This document shows, in pieces, positions 7,211-13,830 of a stretch of DNA of 13,937 nucleotides (position 1 is its first letter; every line of letters starts with the position of its first letter). The DNA is from an uncultured Eubacteriales bacterium (lineage in GTDB: Bacteria; Bacillota; Clostridia; Oscillospirales; CAG-272), in contig URCP01000078.1 of NCBI GenBank assembly GCA_900546315.1, positions 1-13,937 on the forward strand, written 5' to 3'. Position numbers and translations under genes: made by a program. The notes beneath the pieces are model-generated. The model saw only the letters and a list, made by a program, of their open reading frames with translations, searched no databases and was not told the DNA's origin.

Positions 7211-7277
7211 TACTACTCTTTCCTCCGGTAAACTCGCCGCGCACGACCACGGCGTCCTTTTGGCGGTATACTTATCG

Positions 7278-7300
7278 GCGCGCCCCCGCCTCCGGCGCGC
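7278..7300 (-). promoter_or_regulatory. GC hairpin in the prs leader
   Basis: A perfect 7-bp inverted repeat (GCGCGCC / GGCGCGC) with a 9-nt loop lies about 10 nt downstream of the predicted prs transcription start. It has no T-run, so it is more likely an mRNA structure than a terminator. A regulatory role is inferred from position only. Confidence 0.4.
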
Positions 7301-7317
7301 GGATTTCCATCACATCT

Positions 7318-7346
7318 ATTATAGCACACTTTTCCCGGATTTGAAA
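7318..7346 (-). promoter_or_regulatory. prs: Candidate prs promoter
   Basis: On the minus strand a perfect -10 box TATAAT (7318-7323) is preceded, after 17 nt, by TTTCAA (7341-7346), a poor -35. The leader to the prs ATG is about 100 nt. Confidence 0.55.
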
Positions 7347-7551
7347 CACCTTTCGCAAAGATTTTAAGATTTCATGAATACTGCACAACCACACGGCGGC
7401 AAAACACGGCATGATTCTTCGTTTTGTACGACGAAAAAGCGCGGATTTCAGGGGATTGTGAATCCTGTCCGAACGGCGCGTCGATTTTGACATATAAACT
7501 GAACGTATCTACAAAAATTTACCTGTAGTTCAAAAATCCTTTACCGGGTGC

Positions 7552-7580
7552 TTGACAGGACGGGAAAACTGTGTTATAAT
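7552..7580 (+). promoter_or_regulatory. Consensus sigma-A promoter for the BMP lipoprotein gene
   Basis: The -35 box TTGACA (7552-7557) and -10 box TATAAT (7575-7580) are both perfect consensus with an ideal 17-nt spacer. This should be a very strong constitutive promoter unless repressed. Upstream (7347-7551) I see no gene. There is a second TTGACA at 7487-7492 with only a weak -10, and two small inverted repeats: ggatt-gtg-aatcc (about 7454-7466) and ctaca / tgtag (about 7509-7528). Confidence 0.9.
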
Positions 7581-7599
7581 GTGTTCGTTATCAAATCTC

Positions 7600-7620
7600 G
7601 CGGGGGGTAAAACTCTCCGC
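7600..7620 (+). promoter_or_regulatory. Leader hairpin before the BMP lipoprotein gene
   Basis: Arms gcgggggg and ctctccgc pair over 8 bp (two G-T pairs) around a TAAAA loop. The hairpin ends 11 nt before the SD aaggag (7632-7637), so it could shield the 5' end or modulate translation. It is too small to be a known purine riboswitch, and I see no aptamer core. Confidence 0.4.
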
Positions 7621-7644
7621 TTATGAATTTTAAGGAGAAACACC

Positions 7645-8736
7645 ATGAAAAGAATCATCGCGGCGACTATCGCCATCCTGATGCTCGCTCTCGTATGCTT
7701 CACCGGCTGCGGCAGTCAGAGCGGAAGCCTTCAGGCGATCAAGAAGGAAGACCTCAAGGTCGCGTTCCTCTATGTCGGAACCATCGGAGACCTCGGCTAT
7801 TCCTACGCGCACGACCAGGGCAGAAAGGCTCTCGAGGAAATGGGCATCGAAACCACCTATGTCGAGAACGTCCCCGAAAGCGCCGAATGCGAAGCAACCC
7901 TCCGCCAGCTCTGCGACGAAGGCTACAACGTAATCTACGCGACCTCCTTCGGTCACGGCGAATGGGTCGAAAAGGTAGCGAAGGATTACCCGAACGTCTA
8001 CTTCGGCCACGCCACCGGCTACATCCAGTCCGAAAACACCGAAAACTACATGGGTAGAGCATACGAGGCAAGATACCTCGCGGGCATCGTCGCCGCAATG
8101 AACTCCCCCACAGGCAAAATCGGCTACGTCGCCGCAATGCAGATCCCCGAAGTCATCCGCGGAATCAACGCCTTCACCCTCGGCGTCAGAAGCGTCAACC
8201 CGAACGCCACCGTCACCGTCAAGTGGACCAACACCTGGTTCGACGTGACCATCGAAAAGGCAACCGCCCTCGAACTCATCAACTCCGGCTGCGACCTCAT
8301 AGCTCAGCACGCCGACTCCACCGCTCCCCAGATCGCCGCTGAAGAAAAAGGCGTGAAGGCAATCGGCTACAACAGCTCCACCCCGGACGCAGCTCCGACC
8401 GCGTACCTCACCGCTCCCCTCTTCCACTGGGACGTCTTCTACAAGAACGACGTCGAATCCATCATGAACGGCACCTGGCAGCCCAAATCCTACTGGGGCG
8501 GACTCAAGGACGGCATGGTCTCCCTCGACACCCTCACCTCCAACAATGTAGCAGGCACGCAGGAGGCCGTTGACGCAGCTAAAGCGAAGATCGAAGACGG
8601 CTCCCTCGTCATCTTCTCCGGAGAACTCAAAGACAACGAAGGCAAAGTCAGAGTCGAAGCAGGCAAGAGCATGTCCGACGCCGAACTCCAGGCTTTCGAC
8701 TGGTTCGTTGATGGCGTTATCGGTACTATAGGCTAA
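7645..8736 (+). CDS. BMP-family (PnrA/Med-like) nucleoside-binding lipoprotein of an ABC importer
   Basis: This 363-residue exported lipoprotein has a KR N terminus, a hydrophobic stretch and a lipobox ending C-F-T-G-C, so Cys22 is the lipidated residue. The mature part begins with LKVAFLYVGTIGDLGYSY, the first strand and ligand loop of BMP-family (basic membrane protein/PnrA) periplasmic-binding-fold proteins. Later parts fit the family: VIYATSFGHGEWV, the middle YMGRAYEARYLAGIVAAM, GKIGYVAAMQIPEVIRGINAF, a Trp-rich segment, and GCDLIAQHADSTAPQIAA. BMP proteins with NupOPQ-type transporters bind purine nucleosides. The partner ATPase and permeases are encoded at 9958-13531, so the substrate is probably a nucleoside, though related BMP proteins bind other ligands. 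It has a strong own promoter and a good SD. A repeat hairpin begins 7 nt after the stop. Confidence 0.92.
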   Translation: MKRIIAATIAILMLALVCFTGCGSQSGSLQAIKKEDLKVAFLYVGTIGDLGYSYAHDQGRKALEEMGIETTYVENVPESAECEATLRQLCDEGYNVIYATSFGHGEWVEKVAKDYPNVYFGHATGYIQSENTENYMGRAYEARYLAGIVAAMNSPTGKIGYVAAMQIPEVIRGINAFTLGVRSVNPNATVTVKWTNTWFDVTIEKATALELINSGCDLIAQHADSTAPQIAAEEKGVKAIGYNSSTPDAAPTAYLTAPLFHWDVFYKNDVESIMNGTWQPKSYWGGLKDGMVSLDTLTSNNVAGTQEAVDAAKAKIEDGSLVIFSGELKDNEGKVRVEAGKSMSDAELQAFDWFVDGVIGTIG

Positions 8737-8742
8737 GAGAAC

Positions 8743-8802
8743 GTGGGGGAAACTTTTTTGAAAAAAAGTTTTCCCCACACCCCTTTCATAAAACTTTATA
8801 CA
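8743..8802 (+). repeat. Intergenic hairpin-plus-tail repeat, copy 2
   Basis: A 17-bp inverted repeat (8743-8778, one G-T pair) has a TTGAAA-type apex. It is followed by a C-rich tail and ACTTTATACA at 8793-8802. Architecture and ends match the copy at 2503-2571, though the arm sequences differ (here gggggaaactttttt). It lies 7 nt after the BMP stop codon and may limit read-through from the very strong 7552 promoter. Confidence 0.75.
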
Positions 8803-8878
8803 TTCAGTTTTGCGCTCCATTTTTTGATGGTGCGTTTTTTGTTTACAATAAGTTTGTACGGGGTTCATAGTATGATGA

Positions 8879-8884
8879 TATAAT
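8879..8884 (+). promoter_or_regulatory. Candidate -10 box for the ART-like gene pair
   Basis: A TATAAT lies in an AT-rich stretch 42 nt before the ATG at 8927. The best -35 match (TTGTAC, 8854-8859) has a long 19-nt spacer, so confidence is modest. Confidence 0.4.
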
Positions 8885-8926
8885 AACAATAGACGTCCTG
8901 TAATTCTTTGTATCGGAGTTCTCACT

Positions 8927-9511
8927 ATGGAAAAGATCATCGGGTTCCACGCGACCGACAAAGCCCTCGCGGACAGCATAATCACAAACGGATTCAGCTT
9001 CTCGAGAAGCGAAGAACACTGGCTCGGCAACGGCGTATACTTCTTCACGGACCCAGACCTCGCCGTTTGGTGGGGCAACAACCCAACAAACAAATTCGGA
9101 GTGAAAATCGAAAATCCATGTATTCTCTTTTCGGAAATCGAATCTGAGAATCTTCTGGATATGCGGCGGCTGAAAGACTACAACTATGTCGCCGGACTCT
9201 ATTACCGTTTCATCAACAGCTCTGACCGGAAAATATTCGAAGCCGCATTCCCCAAAAACAAATACATCGCCAATCTTCGCTGCACCTTCTTCGATTGGCT
9301 CCACGTCAACGCAAACATTGATGTTCTTGTCGCGCCATTCAGCAACCCACGCGCGTCATTTCTCGAAAACGGACCATTGCCTGACGAATTCAACATTCCC
9401 TTCGTCCACTCACAAATATGCGTTTTCAAGAACGATTGCATCAAATCCACCATTATTTTTCAGGAGGTATCACCACATGATAGGATTAAGACCAGACATA
9501 GATTTCGATAA
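8927..9511 (+). CDS. ADP-ribosyltransferase/PARP-fold-like protein, candidate toxin
   Basis: This 194-residue soluble protein resembles the ADP-ribosyltransferase (ART/PARP-like) fold seen in many small bacterial effectors and toxins. GFHATDKALADSIITNGF (6-23) gives the first strand with H8 and T10. HWLGNGVYFFTDPDLAVWW (31-49) gives the second motif with Tyr38. Near the C terminus VHSQICVFKNDCI (160-172) gives a Q163-x-C strand in the position of the third catalytic residue, a H-Y-[E/Q]-type triad. Function is inferred from these motifs alone; the catalytic Gln instead of Glu leaves open a non-poly or altered activity. SD ggag (8915-8918) precedes the ATG by 8 nt. It overlaps the next gene by 35 nt, suggesting coupled expression. 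Two hand-counted 60-base lines are about 47-48% GC versus 58% in the neighbouring ATPase gene, hinting at transfer. Confidence 0.72.
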   Translation: MEKIIGFHATDKALADSIITNGFSFSRSEEHWLGNGVYFFTDPDLAVWWGNNPTNKFGVKIENPCILFSEIESENLLDMRRLKDYNYVAGLYYRFINSSDRKIFEAAFPKNKYIANLRCTFFDWLHVNANIDVLVAPFSNPRASFLENGPLPDEFNIPFVHSQICVFKNDCIKSTIIFQEVSPHDRIKTRHRFR

Positions 9512-9755
9512 ATCCGTAGTAGAAGCCCTCCGTGACCACGGCTTCATCTGCTCCGACGAACCCCTCGAACACCCAGACCCCGAAATCCAGAAAATGCTCT
9601 CCGAATTCAAGCTCTTCGACCCGCCGCTCACCAACGAACTCTACGAAAAGTGGCTCCGCGAACAGGAAGAAGAACGCCGGAATCGCGCTGACTCAAAACC
9701 AATCGCCAGACGAATCGTCATAAAAAAGCGCCGCTCAAACGGCGGAAAAGCGTAA
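9477..9755 (+). CDS. Small charged protein paired with the ART-like gene, candidate antitoxin
   Basis: This 92-residue protein has no recognised family. It starts MIGLRPDIDFDKSVVEAL and has a central acidic helix-prone part (DPEIQKMLSEFKLF). A strongly charged coiled-coil-like stretch follows (ELYEKWLREQEEERRNR), then a basic tail (RRIVIKKRR). No signal peptide or membrane segment is seen. The start at 9477 is decided by an excellent SD (AGGAGG, 9462-9467, 9-nt spacing) located inside the upstream gene; the reading frames overlap by 35 nt. Size, charge, tight overlap and a shared terminator make an antitoxin or chaperone-like partner plausible. It could instead be a DNA- or RNA-binding accessory. 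Function is not demonstrated by sequence. Confidence 0.7.
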   Translation: MIGLRPDIDFDKSVVEALRDHGFICSDEPLEHPDPEIQKMLSEFKLFDPPLTNELYEKWLREQEEERRNRADSKPIARRIVIKKRRSNGGKA

Positions 9756-9767
9756 GTATATACAAAA

Positions 9768-9793
9768 AGACCGTCCCTCGGGCGGTCTCTTTT
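9768..9793 (+). terminator. Intrinsic terminator closing the ART-like pair
   Basis: A 9-bp stem (agaccgtcc / gggcggtct, one G-T pair) with a 3-nt loop is followed by CTTTT. It starts 13 nt after the small gene's stop and separates the pair from the transporter promoter. Confidence 0.85.
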
Positions 9794-9890
9794 CGTTCGC
9801 GATCGGATTTGCGGTCAAAATGCTGAAAAACCCTCCTCTCTTTCACTTCGACTTCGTTCGATAATTCCCCTCAAAATCCGGCCGAAACCA

Positions 9891-9920
9891 TTGACTATTA
9901 CCCCCTTTTTGTGGTATAAT
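9891..9920 (+). promoter_or_regulatory. Promoter of the nucleoside ABC transporter core
   Basis: The -35 box TTGACT (9891-9896) and -10 box TATAAT (9915-9920) are separated by 18 nt. The leader to the ATG at 9958 is only about 30 nt, leaving no room for a riboswitch. Confidence 0.8.
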
Positions 9921-9957
9921 ATATTTATCTATTTTCTGAAGATTGCGGGTAAACGAT

Positions 9958-11499
9958 ATGGACGATATATGTGTCAGGCTGCGCGGGATTTGCAAGTCCT
10001 TCGGCAGCATAAACGCCAACAAGGACATAAACTTCGAGGTGAAAACCGGTGAGATCCACGCCCTCCTCGGCGAAAACGGCTCCGGCAAATCAACACTCAT
10101 GAACATCCTCTCCGGAATCTACAGCCCCGACGCCGGATCAATCGAGCTCTTCGGCAAACCGGTCACTTTCTCCTCCCCAAAGGATTCCATCCGCGCCGGT
10201 ATCGGCATGGTCCACCAACACTTCAAACTCGTCGACGTCCTCACCGCCAAGGAGAACATCATCGCGAACGGCACAGACAAGCTCTCGGACGGCTTCTTCA
10301 CCAGCGGCAGGAAAATGACCGCCAGAATCCGCGAAATCGAGGACAGATACGGGCTTAACCTCGATCCCGACAAAAAGGTCTACAATATGTCCGTCTCCGA
10401 AAAGCAGACCTGCGAAATCCTCAAGGTTCTCTGCCGCGGCGCGAAAATACTCATTCTCGACGAGCCGACCGCCGTCCTCACTCCTCAGGAAATCCGCGTG
10501 CTGTTCGACATCCTTCGCGGTATGAAGAAACAGGGCTGCTCTATCATCATCATCACTCACAAACTCGCCGAGGTACTGGAAATATCTGACAGGTGTACCA
10601 TCCTGCGCAAAGGTCGCTCGGTCGGGACTATAAACACCGCCGACACAAACGCGCGCGAGCTCACCGAACTCATGGTGGGAAGACCGATATCCCTCGACAT
10701 CGAACGCGACGAACCTCTCCCGGCGGACGGCAAGCCGCTCCTTGACGTGAAGAATCTCACAGTCCTCGACGGTCAGCGGCTCAAGGCTCTCGACGACGTC
10801 TCGTTCAGTCTCTCAGGCGGGGAAATCCTCGGCGTTGCCGGTATCGCGGGAAGCGGACAGAAGGAGCTCTGCGAGACTATCGCCGGGCTTGACAGAGCCG
10901 TTTCGGGCGACATCATATTCAAGGGCGAAAGCATACGCTCACTCACTCCGCGCGACATCATAAAGCGCGGCATAACAATGTCCTTCGTCCCAGAGGACCG
11001 GCTCGGAATGGGTCTTGTCGGCGAAATGTCAATCATCGACAACGTCATGCTCAAGTCCTACCAGAACCTCCCCGGCGTCATGATGGACAGAACCGAAGGA
11101 CGCAAGGTCGCCGACGATATCATCGAGAAGCTCGAGGTCGCGACACCTTCTCCGTACCACATCGTCAAGAAATTGTCAGGCGGCAACATTCAGAAGGTTC
11201 TCCTCGGAAGAGAGATAAACCTCAACCCTGACCTTCTCATCACGGCGTACCCGGTGCGCGGGCTCGACATCGGCGCTTCCTACCTCATCTACGACATACT
11301 GAACGAACAGAAGAAAAAGGGCGTCGGCGTGCTGTTCATCGGTGAAGACCTCGACGTGCTGTTAGGTCTCTGCGACCGGATAATGGTCTTACACGCAGGC
11401 AGGATAATGGACATACTCGATGCACGTAAAGCTACCAAGGAACAGCTCGGAATGCTCATGCTCGGGCACAAATCGCAGGAAACGGAGGCGTCTCTCTGA
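9958..11499 (+). CDS. Nucleoside ABC transporter ATPase, two fused nucleotide-binding domains (NupO-like)
   Basis: This 513-residue protein carries two ABC ATPase domains in tandem, the architecture of BMP-linked and sugar-type importers. Domain 1 has Walker A GENGSGKS (38-45), Q-loop VHQHFKL (85-91), a degenerate signature VSEKQ (146-150), Walker B LILDEPTAVLTPQE (165-178) and switch His201. Domain 2 has a degenerate Walker A (GIAGSGQK, 295-302), FVPEDRLGMGL (343-353), signature LSGGN (406-410) and YPVRGLDIGA (431-440). Its H-loop position is replaced by GEDLD, as is usual in this family, so only one site is expected to be fully hydrolytic. I chose ATG 9958; a TTG at 9943 would add five residues but has no spaced SD, and the SD for 9958 is also weak. 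The permease gene follows with a 1-nt overlap. Confidence 0.93.
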   Translation: MDDICVRLRGICKSFGSINANKDINFEVKTGEIHALLGENGSGKSTLMNILSGIYSPDAGSIELFGKPVTFSSPKDSIRAGIGMVHQHFKLVDVLTAKENIIANGTDKLSDGFFTSGRKMTARIREIEDRYGLNLDPDKKVYNMSVSEKQTCEILKVLCRGAKILILDEPTAVLTPQEIRVLFDILRGMKKQGCSIIIITHKLAEVLEISDRCTILRKGRSVGTINTADTNARELTELMVGRPISLDIERDEPLPADGKPLLDVKNLTVLDGQRLKALDDVSFSLSGGEILGVAGIAGSGQKELCETIAGLDRAVSGDIIFKGESIRSLTPRDIIKRGITMSFVPEDRLGMGLVGEMSIIDNVMLKSYQNLPGVMMDRTEGRKVADDIIEKLEVATPSPYHIVKKLSGGNIQKVLLGREINLNPDLLITAYPVRGLDIGASYLIYDILNEQKKKGVGVLFIGEDLDVLLGLCDRIMVLHAGRIMDILDARKATKEQLGMLMLGHKSQETEASL

Positions 11500-12566
11500 T
11501 GCTCAGAATACAGAAACAACAGGGGCTCACGAAAAAGCAGGAGATTCTTCTCCGGGTCGGGACAATCGTCCTCGCTCTCGTCGCGTCGGGGGTCATGATG
11601 GCGGCGCTCGGGTACAACCCCTTCACCGTTTATTTCAAGATGATAAAGGGCGCGCTCGGCTCGAGGTACAACATAACAGCCACCGTCTCGAAATGTATCC
11701 CGCTTCTTATAATGTCGCTCGGCGTGTCGGTCGCGTTCAGGATGAAGTTCTGGAACATCGGCGCTGAGGGGCAGTTCTACATGGGCGCGTTCGCGGCGAC
11801 ATTCGTATGGCTTAAGTTCCCGGACAGCACTCCCGGTATTGTGATGATTCCCGTTATGATGCTCGCGGCGATTGTCGGCGGCGGTATCTGGGCGCTGATT
11901 CCGGCTCTTCTGAAGTCGAAGCTCGAGACCTCCGAGACGCTTGTCACGCTGATGATGAACTATATCGCCGTCAAGTGGATAACCTACCTCCAGTACGGTC
12001 CGTGGAAGGACCCCGCTGAGCGCAATATGCCGAAGATTTACAAGTTCACGTCGAACTCCTCCCTTCCGAAGGTCTTCGGGGTGCATATCGGCTGGATTAT
12101 CGCGCTCGTGCTTGTCGTTCTGGTGTTTGTGCTGATGAAGTACACGAAGTTCGGCTTCGAGATACAGGTGCTCGGCGAAAACCCGCAGACCGCGAAATAC
12201 GCCGGGATGAACGTCACGAAGATTCTCATTCTCGCCGTGCTGATAAGCGGCGGCATATGCGGACTTGCCGGCATGATTCAGGCGACCGGCAACGAAGGAC
12301 GTCTCGCTAACGATATCTCCGCCGGGCTCGGGTTCACGGCTATCATAACGGCTTGGCTCGCGAAATTGTCCGCTCCGATGATACTTGTTTCGAGCTTTCT
12401 GTTCGCGGTGCTGCTTCAGGGCGGCTCGTATTTGCAGGTCGCGATGTCGGTTCCGGCTTCGGTGTCCGAGGTCATTCAGGGCGTGATACTGTTCTTCGTC
12501 CTGGCGAGCGAATTCTTCACAAGCTATCGTATTGTGCGTGTAAAGCGCGGAAAGGAGAACGTCTGA
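11499..12566 (+). CDS. Nucleoside ABC transporter permease 1 (NupP-like)
   Basis: This 355-residue polytopic permease is of the branched-chain/ribose-type BPD_transp_2 family. After a short basic cytoplasmic N terminus come hydrophobic helices and the family motif FWNIGAEGQFYMGAF (84-98). A long loop around TYLQYGPWKDPAERN (162-176) follows, then the cytoplasmic coupling segment GENPQTAKYAGM (226-237), which should contact the ATPase, and a second conserved block GFTAIITAWLAK (278-289). It forms the membrane channel with the next gene's product. Its ATG shares the TGATG junction with the ATPase stop (1-nt overlap), so translation is coupled. Confidence 0.93.
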   Translation: MLRIQKQQGLTKKQEILLRVGTIVLALVASGVMMAALGYNPFTVYFKMIKGALGSRYNITATVSKCIPLLIMSLGVSVAFRMKFWNIGAEGQFYMGAFAATFVWLKFPDSTPGIVMIPVMMLAAIVGGGIWALIPALLKSKLETSETLVTLMMNYIAVKWITYLQYGPWKDPAERNMPKIYKFTSNSSLPKVFGVHIGWIIALVLVVLVFVLMKYTKFGFEIQVLGENPQTAKYAGMNVTKILILAVLISGGICGLAGMIQATGNEGRLANDISAGLGFTAIITAWLAKLSAPMILVSSFLFAVLLQGGSYLQVAMSVPASVSEVIQGVILFFVLASEFFTSYRIVRVKRGKENV

Positions 12567-13531
12567 TGGACTTCACAAATCAGCTCTCACTGTTTCTACA
12601 GACGTCGGTGCAGATGGGCACGCCGATACTTTTCGGCACTCTCGGCGGGATTCTCAACGAGAAGGTCGGACACACGAACCTCGGCGTCGAGGGAATGATG
12701 CTTATGGGCGCGTGCATGGGCTTCACCGCCGGAGTTAAAACCGGGAATCCTGTGCTCGCCATTCTCGCGGCTGGGCTCGCGGGAGCGCTTCTGGCGCTCA
12801 TTTACGCTGTCATAACCGTCACGTTCATGGGCAATCATGTCGTCACCGGACTTGTGCTGACAATATTCGGAACCGGTCTCTCGAGCTTTCTCGGGCAGGA
12901 GATGACGCAGGCGAACCTTCCGGCAAGTGTGTCGAAGCCGCTCGCGAGCGTCAAAATTCCGGTGCTCGGCGACATTCCGGTCGTCGGCAATATGCTGTTC
13001 AACCAGAGCGTTTACGTCTATATTTCGATTGTGCTCGCGGTGATTCTGTTCGTCTACCTGCGCTTCACGAAGCCGGGTCTGTGCATGAGGATGATCGGCG
13101 AGAACCCCGGCGCGGCGGACGCTTCGGGCATCAACATCACGGCTTACAAGTACGTCCACATTCTGGCTGGCGGCTTCCTGTGCGGCATGGGCGGCGCTTA
13201 TCTGTCGCTTGTCTTCGTGCCGAGGTGGCAGGAGGAGATGACCGCCGGTTCGGGATGGATAGCCGTCGCGCTTGTCATCTTCGCGACTTGGGACCCGCTC
13301 AAGGCGATATTCGGCGCGTACTTCTTCGGCGCAATGCGCGCGCTGGGGCTCAAGATTCAGAACCTCTCCTTCCCGCTGTTCGGGCATAAAATCACCATCG
13401 CCTCGCAGTTTCTCGATATGATGCCGTATATTATGACGATTGTCGTGCTGATTGTCATAACGGCGAGAAAGAAGAAGGAGTATCAGGCTCCGGCGGGGCT
13501 CGGGAAATCTTATTTCAGGGAGGACAGATAA
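12566..13531 (+). CDS. Nucleoside ABC transporter permease 2 (NupQ-like)
   Basis: This 321-residue polytopic permease, partner of the previous gene, is also of the BPD_transp_2 family. It shows GGILNEKVGHTNLGVEGMML (27-46), the counterpart of the WNIGAEGQ motif in permease 1. It also has the coupling segment GENPGAADASGI (178-189) and GWIAVALVIFATWDP (230-244), and ends in a basic tail. The ATG at 12566 shares TGATG with the permease 1 stop. An upstream in-frame start near 12353 would lie inside permease 1 and is rejected. The order ATPase-permease-permease with a BMP protein upstream is that of the B. subtilis nupNOPQ guanosine system. Unusually, the binding protein here is separated by about 1.2 kb. 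Confidence 0.93.
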   Translation: MDFTNQLSLFLQTSVQMGTPILFGTLGGILNEKVGHTNLGVEGMMLMGACMGFTAGVKTGNPVLAILAAGLAGALLALIYAVITVTFMGNHVVTGLVLTIFGTGLSSFLGQEMTQANLPASVSKPLASVKIPVLGDIPVVGNMLFNQSVYVYISIVLAVILFVYLRFTKPGLCMRMIGENPGAADASGINITAYKYVHILAGGFLCGMGGAYLSLVFVPRWQEEMTAGSGWIAVALVIFATWDPLKAIFGAYFFGAMRALGLKIQNLSFPLFGHKITIASQFLDMMPYIMTIVVLIVITARKKKEYQAPAGLGKSYFREDR

Positions 13532-13532
13532 C

Positions 13533-13751
13533 ATGACGAACTTCAATGATTATCTCGCGGAACTGATGAAAAATCCGGACTTCAAAAAGGAATACGACGC
13601 CCTCGCCCCTGAATTTCTCCCGCTATTGGGAGGGCAACCGGATGCCGAAACGCTCGCCGCGATGGAGGAAACTGAGGCGCTTATTCGCGACCCTGACACC
13701 AAACGATACACCGTGAAAGAAGCATTGAAGGAATTGAACCGCGAGGATTGA
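13533..13751 (+). CDS. Small antitoxin-like protein coupled to the transporter operon
   Basis: This 72-residue acidic protein starts one base after the permease 2 stop; its SD (ggagg, about 13519-13523) lies inside that gene, so it is translationally coupled. The N-terminal part (FNDYLAELMKNPDFKKEYD, 4-22) resembles the leader that precedes the helix-turn-helix in HigA/XRE-type antitoxins, but no HTH follows. The C-terminal part (MEETEALIRDPDTKRYT, 44-60, then VKEALKELNRED) resembles the C-terminal tail of RelB/DinJ-type antitoxins, the toxin-wrapping region. It may be a reduced or chimeric antitoxin. No RelE/HigB-type toxin is visible before the window end. The family resemblance is from memory of patterns, not alignment. 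Confidence 0.7.
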   Translation: MTNFNDYLAELMKNPDFKKEYDALAPEFLPLLGGQPDAETLAAMEETEALIRDPDTKRYTVKEALKELNRED

Positions 13752-13830
13752 CGCCGATATCCGGGCATTCGCGAGACCGTTCACCGTTCACACAACCTTC
13801 CCATGCGCACAATCTTCCCCGTTCGCACCG

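Noticed and set aside
7581..7644. Purine riboswitch before the BMP gene
   Set aside because: The leader is only about 60 nt and holds a single small hairpin; no three-way-junction aptamer core is visible.
7630..9093. Long minus-strand open frame opposite the BMP gene
   Set aside because: The Val/Gly/Asp-rich product has no family pattern. The plus strand has a consensus promoter, SD, lipobox and BMP motifs.
9943..9957. TTG start for the ABC ATPase
   Set aside because: It would add five residues, but the only purine run is directly adjacent, leaving no SD spacing. The ATG at 9958 gives the usual short N terminus.
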